From the NCBI GenBank assembly GCA_949825045.1, contig OX463827.1:6656501-6720500 (forward strand): 64,000 nt of DNA, in the 5' to 3' direction. The stretch comes from Argyresthia goedartella (taxonomy: Eukaryota; Arthropoda; Insecta; Lepidoptera; Argyresthiidae). How positions within the stretch are numbered: position 1 is the stretch's first letter; each line of letters starts with the position of its first letter. Below, piece after piece: positions 54,011-64,000 of this stretch. Below the pieces are notes generated by a model. The model saw only the letters and a program-made list of their open reading frames with translations, did not search any database and was not told the origin of the DNA. A program made the position numbers and the translations under genes.

Positions 54011-56934
54011 GATTACTGAGTATTTTGACCATGTGGTATTTATTTACCTTTATGTTAAGATGTACAAGGAATAGATTCACCATATAAATGTAAGGATACC
54101 TATACCCAAACTATTTTTTACCAAAAAAGCTCATCTGTTGGATTTTTTGTCATTTTTCAGTAGCAGGTTTTGGCCCAAATAAAGTTGAAATATTTTCAAG
54201 ACAGACTTGTATACAAGTCTGCGTCTAGATTGATTAATCTCAAACAAAAAAGCGCAAATCTCACACCATTGATCCGCTTCGAAGGAGTACCCATCTTGAA
54301 TAAAGTAAAATCTTTTACTGCTAATATTGGAATGAAACTGATCATTATTATATTACTGTCAAAAATTAAGCATTTCCTTCCAACTACATGTGGTACTTTC
54401 CTTTATTCATTTACTTTTGAATCAGACAATACAAACCAAATTCTAAATCGGTTCCCAATATGCCTTCAATTCAGGAGACTGAAGTAGCAAGAGAAGGTTG
54501 CCTATCTTTGGATCAGAGCTTACGTTTCTGTGGAAACTCGTAAACGAGATTTAGGTGATAGATCGACTTTACTCTAAGAAAAGCTTCCTTCTTTTTCGCA
54601 AAAAAAAAAGGAATTAGATAGTTACGATAATACTTTTGAATGACGTACAAGGAATTTAGGGAGAAAAAAGGAATAATAGAAAAGAAATTAATCTTTCTCG
54701 TAACGTAAGGTCATGAAATGTCAAAGGTTTTCTGGGAAATATACGGGAACATTTGAACGTCGTATAGAGCTTTTGAATGTCACAACAGTTACGAACGACA
54801 TTAATTTGTCTTCTGAACAAGCACTTAATTCGTACTCAAATCGATTCTAAGAACGACTGTTACACGGCATTATTACGCCTCTCAATAACTCTTGGCGAAA
54901 GAGGCGTAACTACGTAGTCGCGTGAAAGCTATGATGTTGTTCTGAAACACAGATGCCTTTGTTAGGAGCTTAGTCGTATACTGTACGAAAATAATAATTA
55001 ATAGTAGAACACAAATGGCTAAATAAGAAACATAGAAAAGGTTTCGGGCCAGTTTTGGCCCAGAAAGATCGAATCGATCGATGGATATTAAAACTGTGTA
55101 GCGCCCAGTCTTGAAAAATTACATAATTTAAGTCATTTGTTTCAAATAACAAAGTCATTAGCTGGTGTATCATACACAAAATGCATAAATTCAATATGTT
55201 ATACACATTTAATACTTTAACATGCTCTTTTAGTGTCATGCGGAGTTCTTTAGGCACGCGGGATTGACTCGGGATTGACCCGCCCGGGGTTGCTGGCCAG
55301 TATAATAATAATAATTCCGTTTATTCGAACTGTTATTTTTCACAACACATAGTAAAGAATTAAAAAAGTAAAAGAGGCCACACAAATTATGGAATTACAA
55401 CACAGTAAAAATCCCATAATAGAAAATGACCAGACCACCACGCAGTGTGCTGTGTAACGCAACAGCGAATGGGTTCCGACTCAGTAAGTGCTGCAGGACT
55501 TGCAGCAAGTCCTGCAACGTTGCTATTCTGCCGGTACCTAAAATAGTGCGCGGAAAAGTAATATGGGTGGGTCTCAAATAAACTACTTGTGTATTAAAGG
55601 ATGGTAATAATCAATAAATTAAAATAAAATAGTCAGGCGTGTACAGAACTATACCTAAATCAAACTAAATAAATAGTAGATAACTACATAACATAAAAGT
55701 TAAATGTGTCATCCGACTTTGGCCAATTAAATTTTTCAGGTTTTCGTTACCAACTAAGCACGCAACCAACGCGAGCGCCTATCGGGACTCAGTCAGACAT
55801 CTGACGTCTGCAGTTTTAGGAAGTGATCAGTATCGCATCCCACTTCCCACTTGAGTATGTCACTTGTATGAAAAGGACACTAGCGGATGTCTCGCTTGCG
55901 TACCGCATGTCACTGAAAGAACGCTAACTTTACATCTGCCATGTTTCCATAAAAATTGACATGCAGCTAACCAGCAATGTGTCAAATTTATTTGGAAACA
56001 ATCGTCCTCTCTCTGTTGCTGAGCTCTGTTGCACCAAAGTTTGTAATTGCGCAGGCCAACACGCGTAGTTAGCTAATTCAATTACAACTCAAACCATTTG
56101 TTGGAACGTCGGCGTACTTCTGAGTTACGTACCCTACTTCAGGTTAGCTCCGTTCGAAGTAAGCTACACCTTTTGAAAGCAACTGCTTTATTTCATGCAT
56201 CTTACGGTCGACAATTGAACTTTGGGGTTGCCGGTTGGGTTTGACACAAAGTCTTGGAGGTAGCCGCTTTGATTAATCATCATCATGATGAAAGTTACTA
56301 ATTAAATTGGGAAGAGCTGTACACTTGCTATATTGCTAAGGTTTGTACAGTTGATGATTTTAGCTCACAAGAAATGGTATTTCAAAGATCTCCAAAGACA
56401 GCGTGAGCGACGTATATCTCATTTGAAGTATTCGGTCGAAAATTGTGAAAATGTGTCAGATTTTTTCGGTTTCGCTGTGAATTGAAGTAAACCAAATTGA
56501 CCAAATATTGTTGGAAAGTTTTACCATACACTATCAGTATCTGTCAGTCAATCACGGGGAGAGAGGTCTTTGCCCAGCAGTGGGCTCATAATAACTGGTA
56601 AATTAATTAATAATGAGTGAATCTGCCAATATTGCGTCGACATGGCTGTGAATTGGAATTACCGGAGAAGTCAGCACAGAATCGGGGCGCTGACATTCAC
56701 CCCAGAGGCAGCTCTTGTTTCAACGTCTGGTTATTTTTGAGCCATTCACATTATGACCTTTTCCAGACGTCATTAGCGAACGAGGAAGCAAGCTCGCGTT
56801 TTTACATAGTTTTTAATAGTTTAGCTCAAAATTTTTAAAAAGGAAAAATAAACCTAGCCTATACTAAATTGCGTCAAATCTGAGTCTGTACCATCCTATC
56901 GGGGATACTAAGTACATACCTACTTAGTTGACCG
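54011..56934. other. intronic, mostly featureless
   Basis: A 105-codon plus frame at 54170-54487 has no recognised motif. At 55290-55330 'ataataataataattccgtt' plus A-rich downstream sequence may be a minus-strand LINE tail. A short hairpin (agtcctgcaac/cttgcagcaagtcctg) lies at about 55490-55520. No ELOVL exon was found here. Confidence 0.35.
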
Positions 56935-57200
56935 AGCGGCCGAAGGGCTCCATTTCGACAAGATATGAGGCCGATTTTGCTTTCGTCTGTCTCTACGTGT
57001 GTCTGCCAGTTCCGATCTAGGGGCCACAGTTTTTAAGCGATCCTCACAAAACTTGGCACACGTTTTCCTTGAATTAAAAGATGTTTTATGTCGAGAGCTT
57101 TTCTCGATTTTTTCTTTAGGGGGGGAGTTATGACTTCATTAATTTTTTGTATGGGTTTTTTTTTTTTTTTCTGAAACCTATCGTGTGGGGTATCAAATTA
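56935..57200 (+). repeat. interspersed repeat family G, copy 2
   Basis: 'gaccgagcggccgaagggct', 'catttcgacaagatatgagg', 'gctttcgtctgtctcta' and 'gcgatcctcacaaaac' match 12345-12480 in order. A long T run follows at 57158. Confidence 0.6.
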
Positions 57201-57390
57201 AAGGGCTTCATGAGCCGGTTCTAAAAATTTACTACACCATTACTTTCGGCCGCCTGTTTTCTAAAAATCCAAGAAATATTTTCAAAACATACCAAGTTTG
57301 GACTCCTCGAAATAGGAGACGGATTAGTAAAGAGGATCTATACAGACCACGAGAGTGAGTGAAATAGACTACAACTATTTTCGTGAAAAG

Positions 57391-57878
57391 TCAATAGATT
57401 GTATTTTAAATCGCAAAATGTAGTTTACAAAGTTATTGGTGCTACTTTACTTCTTGATTTTGATTAAATCTAAAATACTTACCTATAAATTAGTTCACAG
57501 TCCCCCCTGTTAGCGAGGTCTACTGCCCACAGGGCCACTAGTTAATTAATTAAAACCTATTCTCTAGGCACTAGCAAAAGTTTTCACTTTTTCTCAGATC
57601 AGCCCTCGTCTTTCAAGCAGGCGACCTACTTTTGTCAATAGATTGTATTTTAAATCGCAAAATGTAGTTTACAAAGTTATTGGTGCTACTTTACTTCTTG
57701 ATTTTGATTAAATCTAAAATACTTACCTATAAATTAGTTCACAGTCCCCCCTGTTAGCGAGGTCTACTGCCCACAGGGCCACTAGTTAATTAATTAAAAC
57801 CTATTCTCTAGGCACTAGCAAAAGTTTTCACTTTTTCTCAGATCAGCCCTCGTCTTTCAAGCAGGCGACCTACTTTTG
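57391..57878. repeat. 2 x 244 bp perfect direct duplication
   Basis: Units 57391-57634 and 57635-57878 read identically by eye, each from 'tcaatagattgtattttaaa' to 'ggcgacctacttttg'. They contain pieces of repeat F ('cagggccactagttaatt') and a repeat-A-like 'tgtagtttacaaagttattg'. Confidence 0.9.
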
Positions 57879-58022
57879 TCAATGGCGGACAAATTCGAAA
57901 ACCCTCTTCAGGGAGCATTCTCGTTATGTAGGGCGGACATTCAGAATGGGTATCATCGTAAATGCTCACGGTATTATATTGGTCCTTCGAGCAGCTGTCT
58001 CATCTTATAGTAACACCAGTTC

Positions 58023-58295
58023 GACGACCCGAATGGCCGAGTCGGCAGTGACCCTGCCTACGAAGCCAAGGGTCCCGGGTCCGAGTCCCGGTGGGGGCAA
58101 ATATTTGTTTTATGAGAACGGATGTTTTAATCCTAGTCATGGTCGTTTATCTATCTAAGTATAATATTTATCTATATAAGTATGTGTATCGTTGTCTAGT
58201 ACCCAAGATTCAGGGAATCCTAGTTTGGGGCTAGATCAATGTGTGTAAGTAGTGTCCAAGATGTCCAAGGTGTCTAAGGTGTCCAAGGTATTACA
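58023..58295 (+). mobile_element. tRNA-headed SINE
   Basis: 'gacgacccgaatggccgagt', B box 'gggtccgagtcccggtgggg', body to 'ggctagatcaatgtgtgtaa'. The tail is expanded into four variants of 'gtccaaggt' (58252-58290). Confidence 0.8.
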
Positions 58296-58809
58296 TATCA
58301 GCCGCAATAATTTCATATGACTCTCGAGCTTTATAACCTAGCTAGCCAAGTTTAAGAAACGATTAAAACTATTTCAAAGGTTTTCAAATAATTACTAGGA
58401 TATTGCTCGTTAAACATGGGTACAGTAGCACCTCTGCTACCCCCTTATGGGAAAAGTTGACATTTGAAAACAAAGTACTACTTACAGAACGAATTCTGGG
58501 TCTCCATTCATTTTCAAGGGCCAAGACGCGGTACGCGTTCTCACATATTGGGAGTAGAAAGTTAATTCACTGGAGCTTCAAATATAATTCTGACCGTTTT
58601 CGAGGATAAACCTCATTTAGGACCGACCCAAAAAAGCGGAAAGATAATTACTCATTGATCTGTGACAGGTGTTCAGAAGATAATTATAATATTTTGATTT
58701 AGGAATGCCGGTAGAGTAGAGTAGATTTAGCCTCAAGATCGAGTTTGATACGGATATAATTGATGTTGAGTTGGGTATTACGTAAGACATGTCAATATTT
58801 TAATAGACT
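58296..58809. other. intronic, no recognisable feature
   Basis: Contains a 68-codon frame (58403-58609, +) without motif or splice sites. Confidence 0.35.
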
Positions 58810-59195
58810 AAAAAAACGGTCAAGTGCGAGTCTGACTCGCGCACGAAGGGTTCCGTACCCCCGTACAATGGTAGGGTGGTGTGGAGTGAATAGTTTGGAT
58901 TTTATATAACAAAATGTTGTTTACAAAGTTATTGGTGCGGCTACTTTCACACTCGTACGTACGTAACCAGGTGCATTAATATGTTTATATTTGGTTGACA
59001 GATAAATAAATTATTTTATTCTGTTTTTTAGTATTTGCTGCTATAGCGGCAACAGAAATACATCATCTGTGAAAATTGCAACTGTCTAACTATCACGGTT
59101 CATGAGATACAGCCTGGTGACAGACGGACGGACGGACGAACAGCAGAGGCTTAGTAATAGGGTCCCGTTACCCTCTGAGTGCAGAACCCTAAAAA
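58810..59195 (-). repeat. interspersed repeat family A
   Basis: 'aaaaacggtcaagtgcgagt' through 'ggtgcggctactttcacact', (GGAC)n and 'gcagaaccctaaaaa', in reverse orientation. Confidence 0.8.
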
Positions 59196-59795
59196 GCTAT
59201 TATTAGAGCGCTGAAACATCTAGCGTTAGTTTTAAAGTGAACGTTGATGTATCTAGGTCGTGCTTCTCTATGACACTTGATCAAAAATGACCTCAAAATG
59301 TAAATCAACATGCCAATACCTGCCGATATCGTGAAGCTAGGGGGTATTGATCGATTAGGTCACCTTAGCAGGGAATTTGACACAACTAAGACAAGTTACA
59401 TAATTCCATTAGACGAGTTACATAATTCCACCTAAAACAATGTAGGATTTTTCTTAATAGAATAATAGAAATAATAGGCATAACAAAAATTAAGACTCAG
59501 CTTGGATAATGGGTAAAGCGGTAAAGCCTACTTGCAAAATGTAGTTCACTCAACGGCAGTCCAACGTCGAATGTCTTTGAAAGACATTAGTTTATTAATG
59601 TTGAACTTGGCAATATGTTTTGAATGGACTTTATTTATTTCTTGTGATGAGAGTATAAACGTGAGAAAATGGCAATGTGATTTCCTTTTGTCTTTGTATG
59701 GCACATAACTGAAAAGGTTCCTGCGGCATGGGAGCGGCGCGGGAGGGGTGTGTTGTTGATGTGTGGGCGCGACACATAACAATTAAATTTTTCAT
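59196..59795. other. intronic, no confident feature
   Basis: The open frames at 59546-59816 (-) have no motif. The end of this stretch may be 5' of the LINE tail at 59796. Confidence 0.35.
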
Positions 59796-59975
59796 ATTTG
59801 TATTAGTTAAGCACAACCTATTTTTAAAAGAGATCTAAAAATAAATCTGTGGGAGTTTCTACGCCCTTCTTCTCCCACAGTGGTCCAATGTAGAGAAGAG
59901 GCAAAAAATGACGTTTGCTAAGTATATGTAAATATCTACAGTAATAAAGTACTTTGACTATTGACTATTGACACT
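59796..59975 (+). mobile_element. LINE 3' end with ATTGACT tail
   Basis: 'aagcacaacctatttttaaa', 'ctcccacagtggtccaatgt' and 'tacagtaataaagt' are the reverse complement of the LINE tails at 16447-16600 and 44823-44990. It ends in 'ttgactattgactattgac'. Confidence 0.75.
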
Positions 59976-60224
59976 TGCGGGTTCGGCATGTACTAGGTTA
60001 ACAATGCACCCGCGAGGAATGTGATCTCCCCTCCCTCTCTCGCTCGCTCTCGCCCTCGACCCATCTGTAGGACAGTAACCGGATGCGATGACGTCATCGG
60101 AGAGAGGGCAAGATGACTTTGTGGCGTAGTAATGTCATTCCTACTGCACCGCTCAAATCTGCAAGAGCCTATACAAGCCTATGTGTAAATTGGTGGCCGA
60201 TTTCAAATTCAAAACCAACTCCCA

Positions 60225-60345
60225 TATCGTTCATTATATATCTATCTAAGTATAATATTTATCTTTATAAGTATGTGTATCGTTGTCTAGTGCCCAAGAT
60301 ACAGGGAATCCTAGTTTGGGGCTAGATCAATGTGTGTCCAATATT
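60225..60345 (+). mobile_element. 5'-truncated SINE
   Basis: Only the body and tail ('tatctatctaagtataatat ... gtatcgttgtctagtgccca ... ctagatcaatgtgtg') of the SINE family at 52423 and 58023 are present, ending at an (ATT)n run. Confidence 0.7.
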
Positions 60346-60361
60346 ATTATTGTTATTATAT

Positions 60362-60998
60362 TTTTATGAATTTTTCATTTCACTCTTGTAATAAAGAGGT
60401 TCTGATACACGGGCTTACGCCAAGTGCTTATCTACTAAAGATCACGGTCCTTGCCCATGAATTTCCGTACAATTCTACATGGATTTAGTATTGTTGCTTA
60501 TATGTATACATGTATTAAGTATGTGTGTGGATCTGGGTATATTTAATGTTTTGAGACTAGTGTGTAATGTGTATGGGATGACTCCTGTGGATGAGATGAC
60601 TATTGGGATGGTTTTGACAGATTGTACCTGCCATTGCGTTTTAATTTCAATGGCAAGGTCGTGTATTTTGTGTTTTTTTCTGTAAACGTTGTGGTAAGGT
60701 TGTGTGTATTTGGTATGGCTATCTATATCTATGAGAAATACTGTTTTGTTTTGTTTATCGTGGAGAGTTATGTCAGGCCTGTTGAAATGAATAGTTTTGT
60801 CTGTAATTATAGTTCTGTCCCAGTAGAGTTTAAAGTCTGTTGATTCTAAAACTGTTTGAGGTGTGTATTTATAGTAGGCTGTTTTTTGTGCAATCAATTT
60901 GTATCTGAATGCGAGGTGTTGGTGTATGATGGCTGCAACTTGGTCGTGGCGATGTTTATAATCTGATTGTGCGAGTGATCTGCAGGCTCCTGTGATAA
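60362..60998 (-). mobile_element. Dong/R4-like LINE 3' end with restriction-like endonuclease domain
   Basis: The minus frame (60475-61050) contains AQSDYKHRHDQVAAIIHQHL, then YYKYTPQTVLESTDFKLYWD, RTIITDKTIHFNRPDITLHD, KQNKTVFLIDIDSHTKYTQP and PIVISSTGVIPYTLHTSL. RPD...(12-15)...ID matches the PD-(D/E)xK pattern of the restriction-like endonuclease at the C-terminus of R2/R4/Dong-type LINEs, which nicks the target for reverse transcription. The frame of about 170 codons is intact but 5'-truncated: the RT is absent. It lies between ATT-type runs (60340-60360 and 60999-61015), fitting the TAA-repeat preference reported for Bombyx Dong. The ELOVL acceptor begins right after the second run. Confidence 0.7.
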
Positions 60999-61024
60999 TT
61001 ATTATTATTATTATTGTTTTCCAG

Positions 61025-61268
61025 ATAGCCACCTCAGGCTGGACCACCACTTACCACTTCGGCTGCGTACTCCCAGACTACTCCATGGACCCTGAGGCAG
61101 TCCGTATGCTGCACTACCTCTGGTGGACCGTAATCCTGAAACTTCTAGAGTTCTTCGAGACGATGTTCTTCATCTTGCGGAAGCGAGAGAGGCAGGCGTC
61201 GTTCTTGCACGTCTACCATCATATTAGTACGCTGATCATTGTGTGGTGCGGAGTTAAGTATGTTGGAG
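61025..61268 (+). CDS. ELOVL-type fatty acid elongase, exon with HxxHH motif
   Basis: A 244-nt exon between acceptor gttttccag (ending 61024) and donor G|GTGAGT (61269), phase 0 in and phase 1 out. It reads IATSGWTTTYHFGCVLPDYS, then MLHYLWWTVILKLLEFFETM, FFILRKRERQASFLHVYHHI and STLIIVWCGVKYVGG. 'K..E..(D/E)T.FF(V/I)LRK' and FLHVYHH are diagnostic for ELOVL; the HxxHH box is the catalytic metal/histidine centre in the ER membrane. The typical Asp of 'ELLDT' is Glu here (EFFET), a conservative change. It follows the exon at 52154-52344 across an intron of 8680 bp. The C-terminal exons lie beyond the window or were not found before 64000. Confidence 0.95.
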
Positions 61269-62089
61269 GTGAGTTATAGTTTTAGATAAAGGAATGTTGG
61301 AAATAAATGGAAGAATGAAGAAATGGAGCTGCACGTATAGAAACATGCAAACATGTTTTTGAGTAACTTGTCAGAAAGTCGTCGGAACAAGACAGGGCTG
61401 AGATCCCTTTATCCCATAAAAGGGGATAGGTTTAGCAACATTGTTGTACTACTGAAGACTTGGAGTAATATCTAAAAGGAAGATCCACGTGTCCTTTGCT
61501 AATACAACTCGCATGCACTCTGGCAGATACGGTGAAAGCATAAAGCATGATCTGCATCTTATCAGAACCCTCGTCACGACTGCGGTGAAATTCGACCTGT
61601 TCGCGGAATAAGAAATTGTTCGAAAACATTTTGTTACAGTTCAGCCGGGCAAGGAATTGTGAGCGAAAAGAAATCTATTGACCATGTACCAATTCGAGAA
61701 TCTGTCGATCATTTTTCGGACGCCCTAATGGTGAGGGAAAACACTGTGAGGAAACCCGTATATTACAGATACCCTCGTTTGAGCACGATGCCCAACCACC
61801 AGTGACCAGTAAGCGAAACTTTATTTGAGCAAAGACAGTAATTTGTCAAATACCACAAAATGCCCGATTATTAGTTTCCCTACGCCCGCCGGGGATTCGT
61901 CATGACATCGATAAGAAATTTACCGTCGGGTGTGTATTACTCTACCTACTGTTCCTATTTGTTTTCTAGAATCTAGACTAGAATCTGAACACTAGATTAT
62001 GCGATGAAACAACAGAAACGGACACTGAGCATGATAGCTCCATCGGAAGACTATTGTTATTGATTTTGCTCGACCACAACAGATACAAA
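61269..62089. other. intronic, no confident feature
   Basis: A short SINE-like string ('ggtgagggaaaacactgtga', 61732) is the only repeat landmark. Confidence 0.4.
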
Positions 62090-62985
62090 TAGGCCATGCT
62101 TTTAGGAACCAGGCACACGCTTTCCTTAATACAAAAACTCATTGTTCCTGTGTCATATAATTACATTACAATAGAGTATACAGATAAGGCGAAAAACCTT
62201 GGGATTATTTTTAACAACCACATGTCGGCCAGGTCAGCAGACGGGTCTTTGCGTCTTTTCTCTCCCTGCTGAACATCTACTGAACAAACTCGAACGACTT
62301 CAAAGTCTTGGGATTCGATTTATCTTCGGGCTGCGCAAATTCGACCATATGTTTCTCAATATCGCAGAGTTGGGGTGGCTTCCGATTCGTCGTCGCCGAG
62401 ACACTCATATTCCCTCTTATCTTTTCAATATATTGAAAAATCCACGCTACCCCAGCTACCTTCGAGACCGCTTTGAATATCTCTTTTCAGGAGACCGGCA
62501 CCGGGGATCTCACTCGGTCTCACTCTTAGCCACTCCAAAGCATAGCATTTCGGCATATGAGCACTCATTCAGGTTGCAGGCGGTCCGACTGTGGAACGCA
62601 CTACCTTGCACTATAGGAGACAGTCCCATCACTATTGTCTTTTACAAAAACCGGGTGAAACAGCACTTTCTCTCACTTACGTGAGAGTTATAGTATGTAT
62701 ATCATTATAATATATAAACTATATTTGCGGGTATATATGTATGTATGGTATTTAGTAGTCTGGTATAAAAGTATTTTATTTTCCGTATTTTATATTATAT
62801 GTACTTTAAAAATACATTAGATATTAGATATTGTGCACTGCCTACCCTTTCATTATACATTTCCTTATCATGCCTTGGTTTGCAGGAAGAAATCTCTTTT
62901 TAGCTATAAGCTCGCCTTTGTACATATGATTTCTCTTAACTTTTTAAATTTAATATATGCTTGCAATAAAGAATTATGAATGATG
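62090..62985 (+). pseudogene. LINE RT C-terminal region with 3' UTR, sister of 41335-42240
   Basis: Frames carry VGQVSRRVFASFLSL, then LGIRFIFGLRKFDHMFLNI, GWLPIRRRRDTHIPSYLFNI, RDRFEYLFSGDRHRGSHSVS and VKQHFLSLT, with frameshifts near 62270. The 3' UTR ends 'gcaataaagaattatgaatg' (62964-62983). Upstream a decayed KNLGIIFNNH block lies near 62190. Both sister copies lack the palm and endonuclease. Confidence 0.75.
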
Positions 62986-63698
62986 ACATAGATGATATAA
63001 AACAGACTTGCAGTCTAGTTATTTTCTTGTGACATGGAGATAACACTTGAAACATTTTTAATGTGATAAAGTATTTTTGAAGGGGTGAAATTTCCCCTAC
63101 ATCGTTGTTAGATTATGGCCTAAGAAGAAGCCAACAGATTAATTCAGCTTTCTTCGATAAACTTCGTCATATTATCCCTGATCAGATCACCCATAAAATA
63201 GATGGCAACACGAATGATTGTAACTTCACTAACGTGTTCATTAGTCATACATCATCAGTATGGCACAATACAAGGTAGTTTATTTTTATTTCACATAATC
63301 CAATTTGGCATCAAATGATCATAAATGTTTAGCGAGCAATCATGAGGAGGACTGAATGGGGCGTACCGAAACGCCGTGATGCTGTCAAGGTTAGATTTTG
63401 AAATATGGATGCATTGCGTGGCTATTAAATAGGACATTCAAAATAGCTTTATTATGATTTCAGTTGAGGAAAATATAAATGTGATTTAGCCTCATTATGA
63501 AGCTTTAACGATTCGTTTTGATGTATTTCTGGTCTGCACAGAAAGGTTTACTGCCTTGTTCTAAATACTCGATGCATGTAAAGATGGGTGTTATTTTCTG
63601 TGTTAGTGTATGTTTATAATGGTCTACAATCTATTTAAAGTACAATAATTTTAAATTCCTGAATCCTTATATATGTCACCGGAAGCTAGTCGAAACCG
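62986..63698. other. intronic, no recognisable feature
   Basis: No exon, repeat or structured element recognised. Confidence 0.4.
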
Positions 63699-63985
63699 TT
63701 AGTTGATAACCTAATGCGTTAGTTGATCAACTATCGAAGTAAACTAGACCGACAGGGTTTAGAATTTACGTTTCTTTTGTTCATACATGTCAACCTAACA
63801 AGAAGGCAATTCGGGTGCTTCGCTGCGCTCGCCCCCTCTACTCTTCACCTAAGCTACCGCAGTGTTTGCCCTGGTATTTCGTTTGCAATTAAAGATTAAA
63901 CCAGTTTATTATTTAACGGTGTTAACCGTTAGATTATCAACTAACGCTACGGTTTACTATCTGTCGATAGTTGACCAACTAACAG
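63699..63985. mobile_element. hairpin element with family C core, copy 3
   Basis: The left arm 'cgttagttgataac ... gttagttgatcaactatcga' pairs with the right arm 'ttatcaactaacgc ... tcgatagttgaccaactaac'. The core between (63780-63890: 'catgtcaacctaacaagaag', 'gcttcgctgcgctcgccccc', 'taagctaccgcagtgtttgc', 'cctggtatttcg') aligns with copies 1 and 2. Confidence 0.65.
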
Positions 63986-64000
63986 GGAAAAAAAACATTA

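Noticed and set aside
60479..60843. Plus-strand membrane-like frames before the elongase exon
   Set aside because: They are the complement of the Dong-like endonuclease frame, which carries recognisable motifs.

Overview
The window looks like repeat-rich, AT-rich nuclear DNA from an insect, most probably a moth or butterfly. Three things suggest this. It holds many copies of interspersed repeats that I remember as abundant in lepidopteran genomes (for example the family ending in 'accggtcaagtgcgagtc' and 'ggttccgtac'). It holds tRNA-headed SINEs and Dong-, RTE- and Jockey-like LINE pieces. The few host exons show GT..AG splicing with insect-like protein sequence. There is no sign of bacterial gene organisation, and most open frames are chance or transposon-derived.

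Two host genes are supported. (1) On the minus strand, three exons of an oxysterol-binding-protein-related protein of the OSBPL9/ORP9 type: two adjoining PH-domain exons (36573-36701 and 33379-33558) and an exon carrying a VAP-binding FFAT-like motif (19840-19957). Its introns are full of transposons, and the 3' half of the second PH exon, with its splice donor, has been tandemly amplified in 174-bp units (32689-33558). (2) On the plus strand, two consecutive exons of an ELOVL-type very-long-chain fatty acid elongase (52154-52344 and 61025-61268), the second carrying the HxxHH motif. The remaining exons of both genes were not found or lie outside the window.

Layout: 1-19 kb is intergenic or intronic repeats, including a 16 x 30 bp minisatellite (8521-9000) and a decayed Copia element (15.2-18.8 kb) split by a LINE. 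At 19-37 kb lies the ORP9-like gene; inside it is a complete hAT element (23754-28849, 8-bp target duplication) that landed in an older coiled-coil pseudogene and was itself hit by a LINE inside its transposase gene. Removing that LINE and one copy of its 6-bp duplication leaves the transposase frame open. 37-43 kb holds LINE fragments and MITE-like palindromes. 43055-49457 is a nearly perfect 3.2-kb direct tandem duplication. 50-64 kb holds the elongase, whose intron contains SINEs and a Dong/R4-like LINE tail lying between ATT runs next to the splice acceptor.

The observation I consider most unusual is a set of three hairpin-shaped elements (10764-10989, 31018-31236, 63699-63985) that share a core of about 100 bp but have mutually unrelated inverted-repeat arms. 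All family assignments come from reading motifs; no database search was possible.
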